Shown piece after piece: positions 1-11,180 of a stretch of 64,000 nucleotides of DNA (position 1 is the first letter of the stretch; each line of letters starts with the position of its first letter). Both the position numbers and the translations under genes were made by a program. Source of the stretch: Sulfurivermis fontis (GTDB lineage: Bacteria; Pseudomonadota; Gammaproteobacteria; Thiohalomonadales; Thiohalomonadaceae); assembly GCF_004001245.1 (NCBI RefSeq), contig NZ_AP018724.1:1542501-1606500 (forward strand). Direction: 5' to 3'. The notes beneath the pieces were generated by a model, which saw only the letters and a list, made by a program, of their open reading frames with translations, did no database searches and was not told the origin of the DNA.

Positions 1-579
1 GGCATCCAGCCGGGTAGCGAGTACCAGTGAAAAATTCCGCACCACCTCGACCATATCCTGCTGTTCGAAAATGGCGACAGAGAAATGCGCGCCCATACCG
101 GCACGCAGGGCCTTGGGCGACCAGGCCTCGGCACAGCCCCGGGAGAGAAACACCGCATCGCAGCCGGCGGCCGCCGCCGTGCGGATGATGCTGCCGAGAT
201 TGCCCGGATCCTGGATGTTCTCCAGCAACACCGCGCAACGATGATCACCGTGAGACGGCGCAACAATGTTCAGCAACGCCAGTACACCGGTCGGTGTCTC
301 CACCGGCGCGATGGCGTCGAACAGCGCCGGTGTCAGCAGCAACTGCGCAACCTGTGGAAAGCGCGCCAGACAGGCGCCGTTCTCCGCCGCCTCCTGCGCC
401 CCCTCGCGCACCACCAGCAGTTCGGGGCTGCCGCCGGCATCGGCCAGTGCATGCAGCAGGTGCACGCCGTCGAGCAGCGTCTGCCCGGCCTTGCGCCGCG
501 CGCGCGCGCTCGTCGCCAGTTTCTTCAGTTGCTTGAACTGCGGATTGTCGGCCGAAGTGATGTGCTTGAAGGCACTCAT
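1..579 (-). CDS. SpoU/TrmH-family RNA 2'-O-ribose methyltransferase (3' part cut by window edge)
   Basis: The reverse strand is open from the ATG at 579 to the left edge, giving 193 residues without a stop, so the C-terminus is missing. The N-terminus (MSAFKHITSADNPQFKQL) and a following LLDGVHLL stretch look like the substrate-binding domain of SpoU-type enzymes. The motif LLENIQDPGNLGSIIRTA at about residues 131-148 is the hallmark start of the SAM-binding trefoil-knot domain, which uses SAM to methylate a ribose 2'-OH in rRNA or tRNA. The target nucleotide cannot be told. The ATG overlaps the stop of the upstream FAD gene by four bases (ATGA), so the two are probably co-transcribed. Confidence 0.85.
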   Translation of the reverse strand, partial: MSAFKHITSADNPQFKQLKKLATSARARRKAGQTLLDGVHLLHALADAGGSPELLVVREGAQEAAENGACLARFPQVAQLLLTPALFDAIAPVETPTGVLALLNIVAPSHGDHRCAVLLENIQDPGNLGSIIRTAAAAGCDAVFLSRGCAEAWSPKALRAGMGAHFSVAIFEQQDMVEVVRNFSLVLATRLDA

Positions 580-2192
580 CGCGCCGCCTGCGCCACCATG
601 TCCAGGGCCAGCGCCTCCGCCACCTTGATGCCGTCCACCGCAGCCGACAGGATGCCGCCGGCATAACCGGCACCCTCGCCGGCCGGATACAGCCCACGCA
701 CATTGAGACTCTGCAAGGTGACATCGTCGCGCCGGATACGGATCGGTGAGGAGGTGCGCGTCTCCACGCCGGTGAGCACGGCATCGGCGCGGGCAAAACC
801 GCGGATCTGTTTCTCGAAGGCCAGGAGCGCCTCGCGCAGTGCCGCGATGGCGTAGTCCGGCAGGGCGCTGCTCAGGTCGGTAAGATGCACGCCCGGCGTG
901 TAGGACGGCTGCACCTCGCCGAAGGCGGTCGACGGCCGCCCGGCGAGGAAATCGCCCACCAGTTGCCCCGGCGCCTGATAGTTGCGCCCGCCCAGCTCGA
1001 AGGCGCGCGCCTCCAGCTGTTCCTGCAGGGCGATACCGGCCAGCGGATCGCCGGGGTAGTCCCGCTCCGGCGTGATACCGACCACGACGGCGCTGTTGGC
1101 GTTGCGCTCGGCGCGCGAATACTGGCTCATGCCATTGGTCACCACATGCCCTTCTTCCGAGGTGGCGGCCACCACCTGGCCGCCGGGGCACATGCAGAAG
1201 CTGTATACCGTGCGACCATTCTTGCAATGATGTACCAGCTTGTAATCGGCGGCCCCCAGCGCCGGATGGCCGGCCTGCGGACCGAAACGGCAACGGTCGA
1301 TCATCGACTGCGGGTGCTCGATGCGAAAGCCGATGGAGAACGGTTTGGCCTCGATATACACGCCACGGCGATGCAGCATACGGAAGGTATCGCGCGCACT
1401 GTGGCCGATGGCGAGGATCACATGGTCGGCAGCAACGCGCTCGCCGGTGGACAATAGCAGCCCCTTGATCGCGCCATCGGTGATTTCCACGTCGTCGACG
1501 CGGCTGTTGAAACGGAACTCGCCACCCAGCGCCTCGATGCTGGCACGGATCTTTTCCACCATGCTCACCAGGCGGAAGGTGCCGATGTGCGGCTTGCTGA
1601 TATAGAGGATTTCCTCCGGCGCACCGGCCGCAACGAACTCGGTGAGCACCTTGCGCCCCAGATGGCGCGGATCCTTGATGCCGCTGTGCAGCTTGCCGTC
1701 GGAGAAGGTGCCCGCCCCGCCCTCGCCGAACTGCACGTTGGACTCGGGGTTGAGCTTCCCTTCGCGCCACAGCGCCCAGGTGTCCTTGGTGCGCTCGCGT
1801 ACCGGTTTGCCGCGCTCGAGGATGATGGGGCGAAACCCCATCTGCGCCAGAAGCAGGCCGGCCATGAAGCCGCACGGCCCGGTACCGACCACCACCGGGC
1901 GGGTGGCAAGGCGTGGCGGAGCCTGCGTGACGAACTGATAGGTGGTGTCAGGTGCTGGATTGACGTGGGGGTCGGCATGAAATTTCTGCAACAACGCCGC
2001 CTCATCGTCGACCGCCACATCCAGTGTGTAGATGAATACGATGTGGCCACGCTTGCGCGCATCGTAGCCGCGGCGGGCGACATGTACGCCATGCAGCGCC
2101 TGCGACGCGATGCCAAGTCGCTGCAGGACGGCGTCGCGGAGATCATCCTCGGCGTGTTCGAGCGGGAGCCGGATTTCGGTGAGTCGTAACAT
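576..2192 (-). CDS. FAD-dependent oxidoreductase, COG2509-like (uncharacterised dehydrogenase)
   Basis: A 538-residue protein. A dinucleotide-binding motif GTGPCGFMAG starts at residue 103, after a roughly 95-residue N-terminal domain, followed by ILERGKPVRERTKD. The C-terminus carries GLYPAGEGAGYAGGI, the second FAD-contact motif of this family. These features match the conserved but functionally unassigned FAD-dependent dehydrogenases found across bacteria. The substrate is unknown; a reductive role on a polycyclic or aromatic compound is only a guess from the fold. It is translationally coupled to the SpoU-type methyltransferase downstream and lies divergent from bpt, so the roughly 110-bp gap at 2193-2302 must carry both promoters. 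Confidence 0.85.
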   Translation of the reverse strand: MLRLTEIRLPLEHAEDDLRDAVLQRLGIASQALHGVHVARRGYDARKRGHIVFIYTLDVAVDDEAALLQKFHADPHVNPAPDTTYQFVTQAPPRLATRPVVVGTGPCGFMAGLLLAQMGFRPIILERGKPVRERTKDTWALWREGKLNPESNVQFGEGGAGTFSDGKLHSGIKDPRHLGRKVLTEFVAAGAPEEILYISKPHIGTFRLVSMVEKIRASIEALGGEFRFNSRVDDVEITDGAIKGLLLSTGERVAADHVILAIGHSARDTFRMLHRRGVYIEAKPFSIGFRIEHPQSMIDRCRFGPQAGHPALGAADYKLVHHCKNGRTVYSFCMCPGGQVVAATSEEGHVVTNGMSQYSRAERNANSAVVVGITPERDYPGDPLAGIALQEQLEARAFELGGRNYQAPGQLVGDFLAGRPSTAFGEVQPSYTPGVHLTDLSSALPDYAIAALREALLAFEKQIRGFARADAVLTGVETRTSSPIRIRRDDVTLQSLNVRGLYPAGEGAGYAGGILSAAVDGIKVAEALALDMVAQAAR

Positions 2193-2302
2193 GCCCTGTG
2201 TTGCCTGACCAAAAAATAGTGCTACATGTTAGCCTGTTTCCTCCGGCAAACCCACACAACGCGCGTGGAGGCGGCGCGTGATTCCTGTGTTATGTTTTCT
2301 CC

Positions 2303-3040
2303 ATGACCAGTCCCCACGCCTTTTCCGCTCTGCCGGCCGATCTGGTGTTCTACGCCAGCCCGCCGCACGAATGCAGCTACCTGCCCGAACGCGAGGCCGT
2401 GACCCTGTTCGCCGATCCGCATTCACCGATGAGCCCGTCGCTGTACAGCGTGCTGGCCGAGCTGGGTTTTCGCCGCAGCGGCAACTATGTCTACCGGCCG
2501 CGTTGTCCCACCTGCGACGCCTGCCGCCCGGCGCGCATCCCCGCCGCGGAATTCACTCCGGACCGCAGCCAGCGCCGTACCTGGCAGCGCAACCGTGACC
2601 TCGCCGTTTCGGTCCTGCCCGCGGAATACCATGAAGAGCACTATCAGCTCTACCGCAAGTACATCCACAGCCGCCATGCCGACGGCGGTATGGACGTCGA
2701 CGACCCGGCACGTTACCTGGATTTTCTCGGCAGCCGCTGGATGGACACCCGCTTCGTGGAGTTCCGCCTCCAGGGGCGTCTGCTGATGGTGGCAGTCATC
2801 GACCTGATGCGTGACGGCCTCTCCGCCGTCTATACCTTTTTCGACCCGGACGCGGCCAGCCGCAGCCTGGGCACCCATGCGGTGCTGTGGCAGGTGGAAG
2901 AGGCGCGCTGGCGCAACCTGCCCTATGTCTATCTGGGCTACTGGATCAATGAGTCGCCGCGCATGGCCTACAAGAAACGTTTCCGCCCTCTGGAGATATA
3001 CAGAAGTGGCGGCTGGCAAAAGCTCGCATTGGAACGCTGA
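2303..3040 (+). CDS. bpt: Aspartate/glutamate leucyltransferase (bacterial protein transferase)
   Basis: Bpt moves leucine from Leu-tRNA onto proteins with N-terminal Asp or Glu, making them substrates of the ClpS/ClpAP N-end rule pathway in the cytoplasm. The 245-residue length is normal for the family. The N-terminus has the HECSYLPER and CPTCDACRPARIP cysteine motifs, and the C-terminal half has the ATE-type acyltransferase stretch YVYLGYWINESPRMAYKKRF. clpS and clpA lie 3 kb away, so adaptor, unfoldase and tagging enzyme are neighbours. The aat gene for the Leu/Phe transferase, often found upstream of bpt, is absent here. Confidence 0.95.
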   Translation: MTSPHAFSALPADLVFYASPPHECSYLPEREAVTLFADPHSPMSPSLYSVLAELGFRRSGNYVYRPRCPTCDACRPARIPAAEFTPDRSQRRTWQRNRDLAVSVLPAEYHEEHYQLYRKYIHSRHADGGMDVDDPARYLDFLGSRWMDTRFVEFRLQGRLLMVAVIDLMRDGLSAVYTFFDPDAASRSLGTHAVLWQVEEARWRNLPYVYLGYWINESPRMAYKKRFRPLEIYRSGGWQKLALER

Positions 3041-3093
3041 CCGCCTACACTTACAGGCAGCATGGTCACTCAACACCATGCAGAGGAGGCAGC

Positions 3094-3327
3094 ATGCTTA
3101 GCTTCGTCTATCGGCTGGCCCATACCTTCGAGCGGGAACATGGCTACCGTCCCAACCTGCTCTACCTCAACCACCGTCACTACCGGGCCCTGGAGGCCGA
3201 TCTCCCTGCCGATGCCGCCCGTGGCACCCTGCGGGAACGCCTGGGCATGGAGATCGTGCTGACCGAAGAGGTCGTGCATCCCCATGTGGCCTGGACACGG
3301 CTGATCTGGCAGCGGGCCGCCGGCTGA
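3094..3327 (+). CDS. Small uncharacterised protein between bpt and infA
   Basis: A 77-residue product beginning MLSFVYRLAHTFEREHGYRPN. The ATG at 3094 is preceded at good distance by AGGAGG (3080-3085). It starts 53 bp after bpt in the same direction. Composition and third-position GC are like the neighbours, and the protein has regular amphipathic stretches with no signal peptide or membrane segment. I do not recognise the family. The strong ribosome binding site and position support a real gene. The conserved-looking middle (LLYLNHRHYRALEADL) could be a small RNA- or protein-binding fold, but no function is claimed. Confidence 0.75.
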   Translation: MLSFVYRLAHTFEREHGYRPNLLYLNHRHYRALEADLPADAARGTLRERLGMEIVLTEEVVHPHVAWTRLIWQRAAG

Positions 3328-3510
3328 GCGCCATGGCGGTTACGGCGGCCGGCCCCATGGCCGGTAGGTTACCCCTTTCCCCTCGAACGGGATAAATCTT
3401 TGCCTTGTAACGCAAAATAAGGCACACTAGCGGGCTAATTAGTGGCCTGTGGTCCCCAAGTCCACCACACGCCCGGCATCCCCTTTCGAGCGAGGCGCAA
3501 GCAACACCGT

Positions 3511-3729
3511 ATGGCGAAGGAAGAAGGCATTGAAATGGAAGGCACGGTCATCGAGACCCTGCCCAACACCATGTTCCGCGTGGAGCTGGAGAACGGTCAC
3601 ATCATCACCGCCCACATCTCCGGCAAGATGCGCAAGCACTACATCCGCATCCTCACCGGCGACAAGGTCACCGTACAGGTCACCCCCTATGACCTGACCA
3701 AGGGCCGCATCACCTTCCGCGCACGCTAG
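3511..3729 (+). CDS. infA: Translation initiation factor IF-1
   Basis: IF-1 binds the ribosomal A site with IF-2 and IF-3 during initiation. The 72-residue product is exactly the normal length and is a single OB-fold (S1-like) domain: [19 protein letters not shown], then [21 protein letters not shown] and a C-terminal GRITFR. The ATG at 3511 is chosen because it gives the universally conserved MAKE start; an in-frame ATG at 3442 would add an unrelated 23-residue extension. A bidirectional terminator follows, facing clpA. The bpt-infA-clpA/clpS neighbourhood is common in proteobacteria. Confidence 0.97.
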   Translation: MAKEEGIEMEGTVIETLPNTMFRVELENGHIITAHISGKMRKHYIRILTGDKVTVQVTPYDLTKGRITFRAR

Positions 3730-3813
3730 GAATACAGGTACGGGTTGCGAAGGGCGAGGCACGAACGCCCGCACCGCGCATCGAACGGATATTCGGCTGG
3801 CGTCACAGCAAAC

Positions 3814-3847
3814 AAAAACGCCCGGTGGTCCTCCAGCGGGCGTTTTT
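3814..3847. terminator. Bidirectional intrinsic terminator between infA and clpA
   Basis: AAAAACGCCCG at 3814-3824 and CGGGCGTTTTT at 3837-3847 form a perfect 11-bp inverted repeat around a 12-nt loop, with U-tracts on both strands. It lies between two convergent genes and can end both transcripts. Confidence 0.9.
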
Positions 3848-3869
3848 GCTTATCGGGTCAACGGGCGCC

Positions 3870-6134
<2,265 letters not shown>

Positions 6135-6153
6135 GGTAGCCTCTCTTTAAGAC

Positions 6154-6477
6154 CTATTCGGCCTCCATGGCACACATCAAAGGATGCTGGTGCTTGCGGG
6201 AGTAGCTGTTGACCTGTTGCACCTTGGTCTCGGCCACGTCTCGGCTATAGACACCGGCAACGCCCTTCCCCTCAGTATGGACCGCCAACATGATTCGTGT
6301 CGCGGTCGGGCGATCTTTGTTGAAAAAAAATTCCAGTATGTGTACGACGAACTCCATCGGCGTGTAGTCGTCGTTCAGCAGCACCACCTTGTACATGGGC
6401 GGGTGCTTGAGTTGCGGGCGATCTTCTTCTACCGCCAGATCGCGGTGGTCACCGTACTGATGATCGCTCTCTGCCAT
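6154..6477 (-). CDS. clpS: ClpS adaptor of the N-end rule pathway
   Basis: A 107-residue adaptor that binds N-terminal Leu, Phe, Tyr or Trp and delivers the protein to ClpA. The N-terminus is flexible and acidic. The core has [20 protein letters not shown], which forms the N-degron pocket, and a later [10 protein letters not shown] with the conserved His. It pairs functionally with Bpt, whose leucine tag ClpS reads. A sigma-70 promoter lies just upstream. Confidence 0.97.
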   Translation of the reverse strand: MAESDHQYGDHRDLAVEEDRPQLKHPPMYKVVLLNDDYTPMEFVVHILEFFFNKDRPTATRIMLAVHTEGKGVAGVYSRDVAETKVQQVNSYSRKHQHPLMCAMEAE

Positions 6478-6505
6478 GATTCCTTACCTGTCGCTCACGA
6501 TTACT

Positions 6506-6534
6506 AACATAAAGACTTGAAACGGTGTTTCCAA
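6506..6534 (-). promoter_or_regulatory. Probable sigma-70 promoter of clpS-clpA
   Basis: On the reverse strand, TTGGAA (plus 6529-6534) and TATGTT (plus 6506-6511) are separated by exactly 17 bases, about 30 bases upstream of the clpS ATG. Each hexamer matches consensus at four of six positions. The call rests on spacing and position only. Confidence 0.5.
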
Positions 6535-6695
6535 GTGGCGACATTGTAGCAATGTCAGGCCCGGCCCACGGTTAGAACACGTCGAAAAGCAATAATTCCA
6601 CGTCCGGCACAGGGACAAGGAGCGGAAAATGGAAAAGGGAAAGCGATAAATCCGCCCCACGGCTGCCGTGTGACGTTACCTCGTGATGGGCTTCC

Positions 6696-7691
6696 TCAAA
6701 TGGTGTCCGAGGAAAAACCCTGTGCTTCCATGATCTTGCGCAAACGTTTCAGGGCCTCGATCTGAATCTGGCGCACCCGCTCACGGGTGACGCCGATCTG
6801 CTGGCCGACATCTTCCAGCGTGGTGACATCGTGGCCATTGAGGCCGAAGCGTCGCTCCACCACCTCACGCTGCTTGTCGGTCAGCTCATCCAGCCACTGC
6901 TCGATCTTGGCGCGCATGTCGTCATCCTGCAGCAGTTCCACCGGATCGAGATTGTTCTCATCCGGAATGGAATCGAGCAGGGAACGATCGGCATCCCGCC
7001 CCACCGGCACATCCACCGAGGTCACGCGCTCGTTCAGTCCGAGCATGCGCTTTACCTCCTCCACCGGCTTGTCCAGCATTTCGGCGATCTCTTCCGGGCT
7101 GGGCTCATGGTCGAGAGTCTGGGTCAGGTGTCGTGCCGCACGCAGATAGACGTTGATTTCCTTGACCACATGGATGGGCAGGCGGATGGTACGGGTCTGA
7201 TTCATGATGGCCCGCTCGATGGTCTGACGAATCCACCAGGTGGCGTAGGTCGAGAAACGGAAACCACGCTCCGGGTCGAACTTCTCCACTGCGCGGATCA
7301 GACCGAGGTTGCCCTCTTCGATGAGATCGAGCAAAGGCAGGCCCCGGTGCAGATAGCGGCGCGCGATCTTCACCACCAGACGCAGATTGCTTTCAATCAT
7401 GCGCTTACGACCAGCCTCGACACCTTTCTGCGCGAGCCGGGCGTAATACACCTCTTCCTCAGCAGTCAGTAGCGGTGAAAAACCGATCTCGCCCAGATAG
7501 AGTCGGGTGGCATCCAGCTCCAACTCCGGTACCGCCATGGGGGTGTAGTCATCGAGGGGATTGTCCTCCTCCACGCCATCGTCCACCGCAGCGTCAACCG
7601 TTCCGCTTTCTTCGGTTTCCAGCAGATATTCAGTCTCCTGCTCGAAACCGAATTCTTCCTCGCTGTCTGTGTTGGTGTTGTGCTTGCCCAT
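6696..7691 (-). CDS. rpoS: RNA polymerase sigma factor RpoS (sigma-S)
   Basis: The stationary-phase and general stress sigma factor, 331 residues from the ATG at 7691. That start is preferred over the one at 7706 because AAGGA sits seven bases before it. Region 1.2/2 is nearly identical to known RpoS ([17 protein letters not shown], then [19 protein letters not shown]), region 3 follows, and region 4 has [20 protein letters not shown]. The acidic N-terminus ([18 protein letters not shown]) is characteristic. It follows nlpD, the classical arrangement in which rpoS is also read from promoters inside nlpD. Confidence 0.97.
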   Translation of the reverse strand: MGKHNTNTDSEEEFGFEQETEYLLETEESGTVDAAVDDGVEEDNPLDDYTPMAVPELELDATRLYLGEIGFSPLLTAEEEVYYARLAQKGVEAGRKRMIESNLRLVVKIARRYLHRGLPLLDLIEEGNLGLIRAVEKFDPERGFRFSTYATWWIRQTIERAIMNQTRTIRLPIHVVKEINVYLRAARHLTQTLDHEPSPEEIAEMLDKPVEEVKRMLGLNERVTSVDVPVGRDADRSLLDSIPDENNLDPVELLQDDDMRAKIEQWLDELTDKQREVVERRFGLNGHDVTTLEDVGQQIGVTRERVRQIQIEALKRLRKIMEAQGFSSDTI

Positions 7692-7702
7692 ACCCTCGTC
7701 CT

Positions 7703-8473
7703 TCATCTGTTCTGTTTCGGCAGATACCGCAAGGGGTCCACCGGTTTGCCTTCCTGGCGAATTTCGAAGTGCAGCAGCGCACCATCCTTGGCGGTCTCCC
7801 CCATCTCTGCAATCATTTGCCCGGGTTTGACCTTTTGTCCTTCCTTTACCAGCAACCTGCGGTTATGGCCGTAGGCGCTCAGAAACGTATCATCATGCTT
7901 GATGATGAGCAGATTGCCATAACCTACCAAACCGCTTCCACTGTATACCACATCACCGCCGGAGGCGGCATAGACCGGTTGGCCGAGCCGACCGGCGATG
8001 GTAATCCCCTTTTTACTGGCAGAATTATTGAAGCCCCGCTTGACGCTGCCGGCGGTGGGCCACTGCCAGCGGATAGGAGACTGATGCGGGCGTGACACCG
8101 GCTTTTCAACGGTCCTGTCAGGTGTGGTTTTTGCCGTTGCAGGAGGGGGGCGTGATGCAGACGGGGATGGCGCTGCAGAACGAGCGGCGGCGGAACGCTC
8201 CTCCACCACCGCGCCACGGGGCGTCGGAACCACCAGCAACCGTTGGCCGGGATAGATGCGGTAGGGCCAACCGATACGATTCCAGGAGGCCACCTCGCGG
8301 TAGTCGTAACCATAACCCCAGGCGATGGAATACAGCGTTTCGCCGGGGCGTACCGTGTGGTAGACGGCATAGTTTTTCCGTGGTGGAGGCCCCAGTTCGC
8401 CACAACCGGCCAGTGCCAGCAGAAGCGCCAGCAATAAAACGGCTGTATGGCGGATGGGCACGGTTTCAACCAT
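7703..8473 (-). CDS. nlpD: NlpD-type lipoprotein with LysM and LytM (M23) domains
   Basis: An outer-membrane lipoprotein that in relatives activates the cell-separation amidase AmiC. The signal sequence ends in a lipobox LALAGC with Cys24. A LysM domain (about 38-82, [18 protein letters not shown]) binds peptidoglycan, a Pro/Ser-rich linker follows, and residues 145-250 are an M23/LytM domain. Its metal-ligand motifs are degenerate: the usual HKGIDI reads KKGITI, and the last motif reads LLHFEIRQ. This fits an activator rather than an endopeptidase. The start overlaps the end of the upstream membrane-protein gene by eight bases. Confidence 0.93.
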   Translation of the reverse strand: MVETVPIRHTAVLLLALLLALAGCGELGPPPRKNYAVYHTVRPGETLYSIAWGYGYDYREVASWNRIGWPYRIYPGQRLLVVPTPRGAVVEERSAAARSAAPSPSASRPPPATAKTTPDRTVEKPVSRPHQSPIRWQWPTAGSVKRGFNNSASKKGITIAGRLGQPVYAASGGDVVYSGSGLVGYGNLLIIKHDDTFLSAYGHNRRLLVKEGQKVKPGQMIAEMGETAKDGALLHFEIRQEGKPVDPLRYLPKQNR

Positions 8474-9047
8474 TGCTGACGATGATATACCCGGCCACGG
8501 CGGCCAGGATGACCACCCAGCCGATGCGATCGATATACAGGCGCAGACTGCGCTCCATGGGTTCGCCGCCCCATACCATCAGCCCTGCCACCAGGAAAAA
8601 GCGGGCCCCGCGGCCGATGAGCGAGGCCAGCATGAACAACGGGACATTCATGGCGATCACCCCGGCGGAGATAGTGAACAGCTTGTAGGGAATGGGGGAA
8701 AATCCGGCCAGAAACACCGCCCAGAAACCCCACGCATCGAACCACTCCCGGGCAAGTTCGTAGCGCTCCCAGTAGCCTGCCTCACGAATCAGCGGCTCGA
8801 CCAGCTCGAAGGCGAAATAACCGATGAGGTAGCCCGCGGCCCCACCCACCACCGAGGCCAGGGTGGTCAGCAGGGCGTAGTACCAGGCGCGGTCACGCCT
8901 TGCCAGCGCCATGGGTGCCAGCATCACGTCGGGGGGGATGGGAAAGAACGAGGACTCGGCAAAACTGAGCGTAGCCAGATAGCGCGGGGCATGGGGGTGC
9001 GCAGCCCAGCGCATCACCCGGGCATACAGGGCGGAAAACAGCTTCAT
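8466..9047 (-). CDS. YqaA/DedA-like inner-membrane protein
   Basis: A 193-residue hydrophobic protein with the SNARE-associated (VTT/DedA) pattern: FAESSFFPIPPDVMLAPMALA near the N-terminus, then a GGAAGYLIGYFAFE helix, GFSPIPYKLFTISAGVIAMN in the middle, and about five membrane segments. The FPIPPD and GFSPIPYK re-entrant motifs are typical of the YqaA branch. Members are implicated in membrane homeostasis, and some DedA proteins recycle lipid carriers; the exact role is unknown. It lies between pcm and nlpD as in many gammaproteobacteria and shares their operon. Confidence 0.88.
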   Translation of the reverse strand: MKLFSALYARVMRWAAHPHAPRYLATLSFAESSFFPIPPDVMLAPMALARRDRAWYYALLTTLASVVGGAAGYLIGYFAFELVEPLIREAGYWERYELAREWFDAWGFWAVFLAGFSPIPYKLFTISAGVIAMNVPLFMLASLIGRGARFFLVAGLMVWGGEPMERSLRLYIDRIGWVVILAAVAGYIIVSNG

Positions 9048-9054
9048 CGCAACC

Positions 9055-9726
9055 TCATTGACTGGCTCCCGGTACCATCGGCACGAATGAGACCATTTCC
9101 AGAACTTCCTGTTTCAACTCGCCGTTGCTGCGGCTGACCAGCAGCAACTGCTGGCTACCGCGATTGCCCACCGGCACGATCAGGCGCCCCCCATCGGCCA
9201 GCTGTTCCAGCAGCGCCGCCGGCACCTGGGTCGGCGCCGCCGCGACCAGAATGCCGTCATAGGGGCCGTGCTCAGCCCAGCCGGCATAGCCGTCGCCATG
9301 ACGCAGGCGCACGTTGCGGATCTGCAGGCGCTGCAACCGTTCGCGCGTGCGGCGCACCAGGTCGCCGATGCGCTCCACGCTGAACACCTCGTCCACCAGC
9401 GCCGCCAGCACCGCGCTCTGGTAACCGCATCCGGTTCCCACCTCCAGCACCTTGCGCGGCCGCCCGCCATTGAGCAGGGCCTCGGTCATGCGCGCCACGG
9501 CATAGGGCTGGGAGATGGTCTGGCCGCTGCCGATGGGCAGGGCGGTATCCTCGTAGGCGCGGGTGGCCAGGGCTTCGTCCACGAACAGATGGCGCGGCAG
9601 GGTGCGCATCACCTCCAGCACGCGCAGGTCGCGTATGCCCTGCTCCATCAGCCGGGTCACCATGCGTTCGCGGGTGCGCTGCGAGGTCATGCCGATACCG
9701 GCGCTCTCGCGCATCACAGCGGGCAA
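9055..9726 (-). CDS. pcm: Protein-L-isoaspartate O-methyltransferase
   Basis: Repairs aged proteins by methylating L-isoaspartyl residues with SAM. It has the family block [19 protein letters not shown] followed by [15 protein letters not shown], then the SAM-binding [16 protein letters not shown] and the HGDGYAGW motif. The frame opens at 9726 (223 residues). Starts at 9714 or 9690 would also fit, and the last gives a protein closer to the usual 208-residue length. Any of the first two starts overlaps the end of surE, so the genes are translationally coupled. Confidence 0.95.
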   Translation of the reverse strand: MPAVMRESAGIGMTSQRTRERMVTRLMEQGIRDLRVLEVMRTLPRHLFVDEALATRAYEDTALPIGSGQTISQPYAVARMTEALLNGGRPRKVLEVGTGCGYQSAVLAALVDEVFSVERIGDLVRRTRERLQRLQIRNVRLRHGDGYAGWAEHGPYDGILVAAAPTQVPAALLEQLADGGRLIVPVGNRGSQQLLLVSRSNGELKQEVLEMVSFVPMVPGASQ

Positions 9727-10466
9727 CTCCGCAGCCAGTCGGCCACCTTGCCGATGGCGTTGTGGCGGGTCAGGTCCACCTGGATGGGTGTGACCGATAC
9801 CCGGTTGTGGCGCACGGCGTGGAAATCGGTACCGGGTCCAGCATCCTGCTCGGCACCGGCGGGACCGACCCAGTAGATGGGGCGGCCGCGCGGATCCTGG
9901 GCGCGGATCACCGGTTCGGACTTGTGGCGCTGGCCCAGGCGCGTTGCCTCCAGGCCCTGTAACTCATCCCAGGGCACATCGGGGACATTGACGTTGAGGA
10001 TGGTGTCCTTGGGCAGCGGGTTGGCCAGCAACTGACGTACCAGGCAGACGGCGACACGGCCGGCGGTGGCGAAGTGCTGCGGCTTGTGGCTGACCATGGA
10101 GATGGCGATGGCCGGCAGGCCGAGGAAACGCCCCTCCATGGCTGCCGCCACGGTCCCGGAATAGATGACGTCATCCCCCATGTTGGAACCGGCGTTGATA
10201 CCCGAAACCACCATGTCCGGCTCGGCATCGAGCAGGCCGGTGATGGCCAGATGCACGCAGTCGGTGGGGGTGCCGTCGACACGGATCACGCCGTCGTCCA
10301 TGACCACGGCGCGGATGGGGTTTTCCAGGGTGAGGGAATTGCTCGCCCCGCTGCGGTCGCGTTCCGGCGCCACCACGGTGATGTCGGCGATGGTACGCAG
10401 GTGTTCGGCCAGACAACGGATACCGGGGGCCTGGTAACCGTCGTCGTTGCTGATGAGTATCTTCAT
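9714..10466 (-). CDS. surE: 5'/3'-nucleotidase SurE
   Basis: A stationary-phase survival nucleotidase that dephosphorylates nucleoside monophosphates. The 250-residue protein starts [16 protein letters not shown], with the metal-binding DD pair at residues 8-9, and contains [28 protein letters not shown] and [15 protein letters not shown]. The reading frame is open far upstream, to 11165, but the ATG at 10466 gives the conserved N-terminus. It is the first gene of surE-pcm-yqaA-nlpD-rpoS and diverges from smr. Confidence 0.96.
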   Translation of the reverse strand: MKILISNDDGYQAPGIRCLAEHLRTIADITVVAPERDRSGASNSLTLENPIRAVVMDDGVIRVDGTPTDCVHLAITGLLDAEPDMVVSGINAGSNMGDDVIYSGTVAAAMEGRFLGLPAIAISMVSHKPQHFATAGRVAVCLVRQLLANPLPKDTILNVNVPDVPWDELQGLEATRLGQRHKSEPVIRAQDPRGRPIYWVGPAGAEQDAGPGTDFHAVRHNRVSVTPIQVDLTRHNAIGKVADWLRSCPL

Positions 10467-10560
10467 TGTTTTGGAATGGGGGGCGGTCGAGTCGGGCCTG
10501 CCTACTATACCCCAAGCCGCTGCCGGGACGGCAGGCCCGTCTGGTAGACTGGACGGTATC

Positions 10561-11112
10561 ATGCGCAAGAAACCCGCACCGCTCAGCGACGAGGAAAGCG
10601 AGCTGTTCCGCTCCGCCGTGGCCGACGTGCGCCCGCTGGACTCCGATCGCCTGCCGGTCATGGCCCCGCCGCCACCCCCGCAGCCGCAGAAACGGCAGGA
10701 GGACGAGCGCCGGGTGTTGCAGGACATGCTGTCCGATCCGGAATACCCGGAGCTGCTGGAAACCGGGGAGGAACTGCTGTTCGCCCGCAGCGGCCTGCAA
10801 CACAACGTGCTGCGCAAGCTGCGCCGCGGCCAGTACGCCATCGGCGCCGAACTGGACCTGCACGGCCTTACCGCCGCCGAGGCACGCGAACAGCTGGCGG
10901 CCTTCCTCGTCGCCGCACGCCGGCGTGACGTTCGCTGCGTGCGCATCATCCACGGCAAGGGCAACGGCTCGCTGCAGCGCCGTCCGGTGCTCAAGGGCAA
11001 GGTCAACCACTGGCTGCAGCAGCGCGACGAGGTGCTGGCCTTCTGCTCGGCCCGGCCGATGGACGGCGGCACCGGTGCGGTGTACGTGTTGCTGAAGCGC
11101 GCCCAGATGTAG
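10561..11112 (+). CDS. Smr-domain protein (putative nuclease)
   Basis: A 183-residue protein. Residues 1-90 form a charged, Pro-rich leader. From about residue 97 there is an Smr domain, with [19 protein letters not shown], then [11 protein letters not shown] and a C-terminal [10 protein letters not shown]. Smr domains in bacteria have nicking or RNA-cleaving endonuclease activity, some acting on collided ribosomes. Whether this SmrA/YdaL-like protein does so is inference. The ATG at 10561 is used because earlier in-frame starts would overlap the surE promoter region. The TAG stop lies inside the GTAG head of a REP-like element. Confidence 0.88.
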   Translation: MRKKPAPLSDEESELFRSAVADVRPLDSDRLPVMAPPPPPQPQKRQEDERRVLQDMLSDPEYPELLETGEELLFARSGLQHNVLRKLRRGQYAIGAELDLHGLTAAEAREQLAAFLVAARRRDVRCVRIIHGKGNGSLQRRPVLKGKVNHWLQQRDEVLAFCSARPMDGGTGAVYVLLKRAQM

Positions 11113-11180
11113 GAGCCGAGTCCTCTCGGCGAAAGGGTGCCAGATTCAGCGTCAGGTTCGCCCACGGAGTGGGCTCCTAC
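11109..11180. repeat. Inverted pair of REP-like elements filling the smr-truD gap
   Basis: The left element begins GTAGGAGCC at 11109, with a GCCGAG/CTCGGC hairpin (11115-11129). The right one, on the reverse strand, begins GTAGGAGCC at 11180, with a GCCCAC/GTGGGC hairpin (11160-11174). A GTAG head followed by a short hairpin, in inverted pairs, is the architecture of REP elements mobilised by RAYT transposases. The two heads carry the TAG stops of smr (11110-11112) and truD (11177-11179). No RAYT gene is in the window. Confidence 0.8.

Noticed and set aside
10467-11165. N-terminal extension of surE
   Set aside because: The frame is open by GC-rich chance. It is antisense to smr, and the conserved SurE N-terminus starts at 10466.
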